Assembly: GCF_004376845.1 (NCBI RefSeq)
Contig: NZ_SNUW01000008.1
Location: 1 to 64,000 of the forward strand
Length of the DNA stretch: 64,000 nt
Source: Psychromonas algarum
GTDB taxonomy: Bacteria; Pseudomonadota; Gammaproteobacteria; Enterobacterales; Psychromonadaceae
Direction of reading: 5' to 3'
The notes under the pieces are model-generated. The model had not been told where the DNA came from. It did no database searches and saw only the letters and a list, made by a program, of their open reading frames with translations. Each line of letters opens with the position of its first letter. Within the stretch, counting starts at the first letter, position 1. This document shows, piece by piece, positions 59,999 through 64,000 of the stretch. Position numbers and translations under genes: made by a program.

Positions 59999-61429
59999 AT
60001 GTGTTTAGAAAAGAACAGAATGACTGTCAATGATAATCCAACATCGAACAAAACAAGCAACACACAATTACAGCGACCGCTTGTAATTGCTCCACAATGG
60101 CTTGAACGCTTAGTGGAAGAACCTAATAAAAAAAGACTATTAGATCAACGAAGTCCCTTTCAAAGAGATAAAGCGCGTGTATTACATTCAGCTGCTTTTC
60201 GACGTTTACAATCTAAAACTCAAATTCATAATAATGGCCTCAGCGACTTTTATCGAACTCGCTTAACGCACTCGCTAGAAGTTGCACAAATTGGTACTGG
60301 CATTGTTGCTAATTTAAAACTGATCCAACCAGAATTTTTGGCACTACTGCCTGGTAATAATTTAATTGAAACAATTTGTTTAAGCCACGATATTGGCCAC
60401 CCTCCTTTTGGCCACGGTGGAGAAACAGCACTTAATTATATGATGATCAAGCATGGTGGATTTGAGGGGAATGGCCAAACATTTAGAATACTAACTCAGC
60501 TTGAACAATATACTGAATTTAATGGCATGAATTTAACCCGTCGTAGTTTACTGGGGTTATTAAAATATCCTATTTGTTTAAGTGAAATAAGTGCTGCGTA
60601 TCCACAGGATACAAGTCGAAATTTCCGTCAATTAAAAACTGAAGAGTGGATGCCTGCAAAAGGTATTTACGATCATGATAAAACATTGTTAGATGCTGTA
60701 TTAGCACCTTTATGCGAAAGTGACCGTCAATTATTTGGCAGTAAACGCACCCCTGAGGCTGATTCAAAACAACATTTAAAATCAAAATATAAATCTCTTG
60801 ATTGTTCCATCATGGAAATTGCAGATGATATTGCATACGGTGTTCATGATCTTGAAGATGCCATTGCGATGGGGATTATTACTAAAGCATTATGGCAAGA
60901 AAAAGTATTAACACAATTATCTAGCATTGAAGATTTTTGCTTACATCACCAATTACAAGAGATCACTGATAATCTATTTTCATCGCAACACTTTAAACGT
61001 AAAGATGCCATTGGAGCATTAGTTAACGCACTAATCACATCCATTAGGATCCAACAAGTTAATAAACGATTTGTAGAACCATTATTAGCCTATAACGCTT
61101 ACTTGGCACCAGCAATGTTTCAAGCTTTAGAGATCTTAAAGAAATTCGTGTTGAACTACGTAATAAAAAGTCCTGATTTACAAATTTTAGAATATCGCGG
61201 ACAGCAAATCGTGATGGAATTATTTGAAGCATTTAGAGCAGGACCATTACGTTTTTTACCAGAAAGAGCGAAGCAGTTATGGAAAGAACAAAACGGAGAT
61301 AGTTCACGTGAACAACGGGTTATCGCAGATTATATTTCCAGCTTAACCGATAACCATGCGTTACGATTACATGCAAGTTTATTCAGTAGCAATCAAACAA
61401 CCCCGATGATCGGTGAACATACTTTTTAA
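59999..61429 (+). CDS. dgt: Deoxyguanosinetriphosphate triphosphohydrolase-like protein
   Basis: 476 aa HD-domain enzyme that removes triphosphate from dNTPs. Seen: FRRLQSKTQIHNNGLSDFYR then TRLTHSLEVAQIG (first metal His), LSHDIGHPPFGHGGETALNY (HD pair), and MEIADDIAYGVHDLEDAIAMG with the final metal Asp. The first 25 residues are not conserved, so a start at the second Met (codon 8) is possible. It controls dNTP pools; some relatives restrict phages by draining dNTPs, but the housekeeping role is the default here. Confidence 0.9.
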   Translation: MCLEKNRMTVNDNPTSNKTSNTQLQRPLVIAPQWLERLVEEPNKKRLLDQRSPFQRDKARVLHSAAFRRLQSKTQIHNNGLSDFYRTRLTHSLEVAQIGTGIVANLKLIQPEFLALLPGNNLIETICLSHDIGHPPFGHGGETALNYMMIKHGGFEGNGQTFRILTQLEQYTEFNGMNLTRRSLLGLLKYPICLSEISAAYPQDTSRNFRQLKTEEWMPAKGIYDHDKTLLDAVLAPLCESDRQLFGSKRTPEADSKQHLKSKYKSLDCSIMEIADDIAYGVHDLEDAIAMGIITKALWQEKVLTQLSSIEDFCLHHQLQEITDNLFSSQHFKRKDAIGALVNALITSIRIQQVNKRFVEPLLAYNAYLAPAMFQALEILKKFVLNYVIKSPDLQILEYRGQQIVMELFEAFRAGPLRFLPERAKQLWKEQNGDSSREQRVIADYISSLTDNHALRLHASLFSSNQTTPMIGEHTF

Positions 61430-61462
61430 GTAATTCGGTTTTATGACAATAAATGTAAACAG

Positions 61463-61492
61463 CAGAGTTATTTAACCATTTAAATAACTCTG
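61463..61492 (+). terminator. Hairpin after dgt
   Basis: cagagttatttaa (61463-61475) and ttaaataactctg (61480-61492) form a perfect 13-bp stem with ccat loop, 33 bp after the stop. The T tract is poor (tcaaaaa), so it may be a 3'-end stabiliser. A second short hairpin, attgcact-caatg-agtgcaat, lies near 61564-61584. Confidence 0.6.
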
Positions 61493-61704
61493 TCAAAAAT
61501 GACGACTAAACCATTACTTTATTCTTTTACTTAATAACCAAGCATGGAGCTAAAAATAATTTATTGCACTCAATGAGTGCAATGTAACCAAAATAATGCA
61601 TCAAAATTAGGCATAAACTCTTTTATTGAGGGGGTCATAAGACAATAAAAATATGCAACAGACAATAATGTTCATCCCGTTTTCTACATCCTAAATGGCT
61701 ATTC

Positions 61705-61890
61705 TTAATTATAACCTTTAACGTATTCCTTGGTAACAACCTCTGCTATAGGCGTTTCATATAAGCGTTCAACTCTGTGCTGAGACATATTTTTATCTAA
61801 ATGTGTTTTCTTAAGTTGGAAAGCAATATGGTTAGTACAATCATTTAATAAAGATGTGTTGGCCGTAGTGAATTTTGGTTTGTTATGCAT
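61705..61890 (-). CDS. Small hypothetical protein, 61 aa
   Basis: ATG 61890 with taggag upstream at usable distance. Soluble, slightly basic, no helix through the membrane: TANTSLLNDCTNHIAFQLKK, then MSQHRVERLYETPIAEVV and KEYVKGYN. Not recognised. Upstream, cagaatgattctg (61908-61920) is a small perfect dyad that could be an operator. The gene stands alone. Confidence 0.55.
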   Translation of the reverse strand: MHNKPKFTTANTSLLNDCTNHIAFQLKKTHLDKNMSQHRVERLYETPIAEVVTKEYVKGYN

Positions 61891-62287
61891 AATTTGATAC
61901 TCCTATATCAGAATGATTCTGTTAATAATTTAAATACTTAGTAATATATGAAGCATTTTGTATGCCAATATAAAAAAAGTGGTTATTTATATTTCTATCC
62001 TTACCGAATCATTCAGTATTACGGCTAAAATTGGAATTTAGCTTTACTCTATAAAATAGTCATAAAAGAACATAACTCAATACACCTACAATTCCCGCAT
62101 CGTTGAACTTTCCCAAGTAAATAATGACTTTCAGCAACAGAAAACAAGTCAATACTCATAATAAGCAAAACCTACCCAACAAGTTAAAAATACCGTGAAT
62201 AATAATCAAAAATGAGCTAAAAAATACATAACTACTCAATAACAAATAATGGTTTTAAAAGAGAGGTACATGAATCTAGAAACAAAA
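61891..62287. other. Intergenic gap between two minus-strand genes
   Basis: 397 bp. It carries the 13-bp dyad cagaatgattctg near 61908 but no further supported gene, RNA or repeat. Confidence 0.4.
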
Positions 62288-62318
62288 AAATCCCATGAGC
62301 AATTAAATCATAGGATTT
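62282..62318 (-). terminator. Terminator of the FAD oxidoreductase gene
   Basis: On the minus strand, aaatcctatga (62308-62318) pairs with tcatgggattt (62288-62298; one T-G pair), followed by seven T counted from the stem end. It lies 45 bp past the stop. Confidence 0.8.
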
Positions 62319-62362
62319 TATCTGAGTTAGCCGTTGATCATCGATTTAATAAAAAACCGATC

Positions 62363-63793
62363 TTATGACTGCTTAATATTACGATAAGCTAAGGCGATGG
62401 GATAACCACGTTGCTGAGTGTACAACTCAGAACGTTCTGTGATTTCTTCATCACTTAGTGAATGCGTGATAGGAAATAATCGACCACCAACTAAGTGCTT
62501 ATCAAGCAAACCAATCTCAGCTAACTTTTCAGTTAAGGCATCCGCACAAGTTAATACTGATGACGCTTTTACTATTTCACAGCGAGCATAATTATTATTC
62601 TCAAAAGAAACGCCCGCGGCACGCAAGTTAGCATCTTCACCTGGGATCTGCTGTGCGCCAAATAATGGTTTGCCTTCCACAGTAGCTTGCTTGAAAGTAG
62701 GAATATAACGCGATAAATGTGCAATGGCTCTTTCCCCACGATCAATCACTTCTTGCTCAAGCCAACCTGTATCTATTTTCCGTAAAAATTGTGAATCAAG
62801 CTGAGGCTGTGAGCTATTTTCAGAAGTAGCCACCAAGCCATTATCAAATAATGTTATTTGATCTGTCATACCATGTAACTGTACAAAATTATTCGCATAA
62901 GGCGTAAATTGAGCCATGCCTTCTGGCGTACCTCTTTCCCCATGAAAAATCACTTCTGGCCATAAACCATTAGTACCCTGCCACTTGGTTACATAAGCGG
63001 CTTTGAACTCAACTAAACGTTGACGATGAAAACCAGCTAAATCATCAATTTCACCTGTTTTAAAACCAGCTGCATTAATTAAATAATCAAACTCAACAGA
63101 TTCTTGAATAGAATCTTTAGCAAAAGTCACTTGCCATTTTTGTTGTTTATTTTGATCTATTTTTATAACTTTAGTATTTAAATGTATCTGACAACTTGTA
63201 TTTTTTTCCAATGAAAGTGCTGCTGTTGCACCAAGGCGAAAGACATTCCAGCCAAACTCTTGAACTAATACCACTGGGTATTTAAGCAATGATAAATCCA
63301 CATGTTTGGCAAATGGAATCATCCACTCTTGAGCTGTTTTAGGGACTTTCACTTCATCTAATAATGCTAATCGTTGCAATTCTTCTAATTCAAATAATTG
63401 GTAATAATCACTCACTTTGCCCAAGACTTGATTTTGATTATCTTGATCAATCAGTTTTTGATATTCGGCTTGTAGTAAGTTTAATCTAGGTAATAATGCT
63501 AATGGTTCTCCAGTATCTTGCTGTGGTACAGCAATCACAGTAGGACGATAGTCAACTGAATCAGGGTATAAACGCAGTGCTTCAATGGATTCTTTTAATA
63601 AAGTAACACATTGCTGATCTGGAATTTCACGATATAAATTACCCCCTGCATGTAAATGGCAAATAGGCGGTCCATTAACTAAACTGGTGCCCTTTTCAAA
63701 CAGTTCTACTTGTAAGCCAATTTCGCTTAAATACAAAGCAATTGAAGCCCCTGCTATCCCACCACCAATAATGGCTATTTTTTTATCTTTCAT
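62363..63793 (-). CDS. FAD-dependent oxidoreductase (DAO family)
   Basis: 476 aa from the ATG at 63793 (MKDKKIAIIGGG), which has gaagag five bases upstream; an ATG five codons earlier is possible but lacks a ribosome site. Seen: FAD dinucleotide loop IAIIGGGIAGASIALYLSE then VELFEKG, PPICHLHAGGNLYREIPDQQ, and FDYLINAAGFKTGEIDDLAG. It belongs to the D-amino-acid-oxidase fold. It is not fused to a methyltransferase, so it is not MnmC. Substrate unknown. Confidence 0.8.
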   Translation of the reverse strand: MKDKKIAIIGGGIAGASIALYLSEIGLQVELFEKGTSLVNGPPICHLHAGGNLYREIPDQQCVTLLKESIEALRLYPDSVDYRPTVIAVPQQDTGEPLALLPRLNLLQAEYQKLIDQDNQNQVLGKVSDYYQLFELEELQRLALLDEVKVPKTAQEWMIPFAKHVDLSLLKYPVVLVQEFGWNVFRLGATAALSLEKNTSCQIHLNTKVIKIDQNKQQKWQVTFAKDSIQESVEFDYLINAAGFKTGEIDDLAGFHRQRLVEFKAAYVTKWQGTNGLWPEVIFHGERGTPEGMAQFTPYANNFVQLHGMTDQITLFDNGLVATSENSSQPQLDSQFLRKIDTGWLEQEVIDRGERAIAHLSRYIPTFKQATVEGKPLFGAQQIPGEDANLRAAGVSFENNNYARCEIVKASSVLTCADALTEKLAEIGLLDKHLVGGRLFPITHSLSDEEITERSELYTQQRGYPIALAYRNIKQS

Positions 63794-63862
63794 TAAACTC
63801 TTCGCCATTGTTAAACATATTTTATGCTTAACATTATTTTCTGATTGACTGCTATTGATTAA

Positions 63863-64000
63863 CTAGTCAGCTAATGTGTACTGGTTAACATGAGAAAAAG
63901 TTGCATTAATATCGGCAAAATCATCAAAACTGGCATCAGGGCCATGCTCGTTAATATTTTCCCCATAGTTGTAACCATAAGTTAAACCAATACTTTGCAT
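63863..64000 (-). CDS. C-terminal part of an unidentified protein (window edge)
   Basis: A minus-strand frame entering from the right edge encodes 45 residues, including SIGLTYGYNYGENINEHGPD and FDDFADINATFSHV, and stops at TAG 63863-63865. The first codon in view is ATG, which could be internal or a start. The FAD oxidoreductase gene begins 69 bp further on in the same direction, so the two may share a transcript. Family not recognised. Confidence 0.5.
   Translation of the reverse strand: MQSIGLTYGYNYGENINEHGPDASFDDFADINATFSHVNQYTLAD

Noticed and set aside
59999-61429. dgt as an anti-phage dNTPase
   Set aside because: The gene has standard housekeeping dGTPase motifs and lies far from the defence island, so a defence role is not supported.
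62363-63793. MnmC (tRNA modification) identity for the FAD oxidoreductase
   Set aside because: It lacks the methyltransferase half, and the segments around HLHAGGNLYREI do not match the MnmC oxidase domain as recalled.

Overview
The window reads as chromosome of a marine, AT-rich gammaproteobacterium, most like Psychromonas or a close relative. This is inferred from the protein sequences, the gene order around mreBCD, maf, rng, yhdP, nitrilase and tldD, an alginate lyase with 2-keto-3-deoxygluconate (KDG) genes, and a dispersed short repeat. No database search was possible. No rRNA, tRNA or CRISPR array was seen.

Left part (1-6.5 kb) is accessory DNA: the right end of an IS3-family element, a CoiA-like nuclease gene, a two-gene AAA ATPase plus HNH nuclease pair of the Septu (PtuAB) type, a short fragment resembling the start of a DUF262 protein, then katG with a perfect OxyR-type motif upstream and a decayed IS6-family transposase. 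Two look-alike hairpins flank the ATPase/HNH pair.

6.7-14.5 kb is a peptide-scavenging cluster: a fused two-domain ABC ATPase, a periplasmic binding protein and two permeases (GsiABCD/Dpp type), followed by isoaspartyl dipeptidase (iadA) and isoaspartyl aminopeptidase/asparaginase (iaaA). The gene set suggests import and hydrolysis of beta-aspartyl peptides. After an IS graveyard (14.7-15.2 kb) come a ModF-like ATPase, a HAD phosphatase, a His-rich YHYH lipoprotein, a MATE pseudogene, an Imm51-like orphan, speA-speB (arginine to agmatine to putrescine) and a YeeE/YedE thiosulfate-type transporter.

25-32.3 kb holds alginate and uronate functions and alanine catabolism: a secreted PL6 lyase with two F5/8C (CBM32-like) domains; an Lrp-family regulator divergent from alanine dehydrogenase; and kduI-kdgT plus a small GlcG/HbpS-like gene of unknown role.

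32.6-55.1 kb is mostly housekeeping on the minus strand: a YeeA-like FUSC protein, tldD, nitrilase, yhdP, rng, maf, mreD, mreC, mreB, a KtrAB-type K+ system, aroA, hisC, serC and gyrA, with ubiG divergent.

55-64 kb is looser: a DUF2892 protein, an EamA exporter, a thioredoxin, an opine-dehydrogenase-family enzyme, dgt, an FAD oxidoreductase, two small genes and the end of a gene that leaves the window. Four copies of one miniature inverted-repeat element (157, 162, 147 and 67 bp) lie in intergenic gaps at 27.5, 47.2, 50.0 and 58.1 kb. The chief candidates for unusual biology are the CoiA-PtuAB island, the isoaspartyl-peptide operon, and the unassigned third gene of the kdu cluster.
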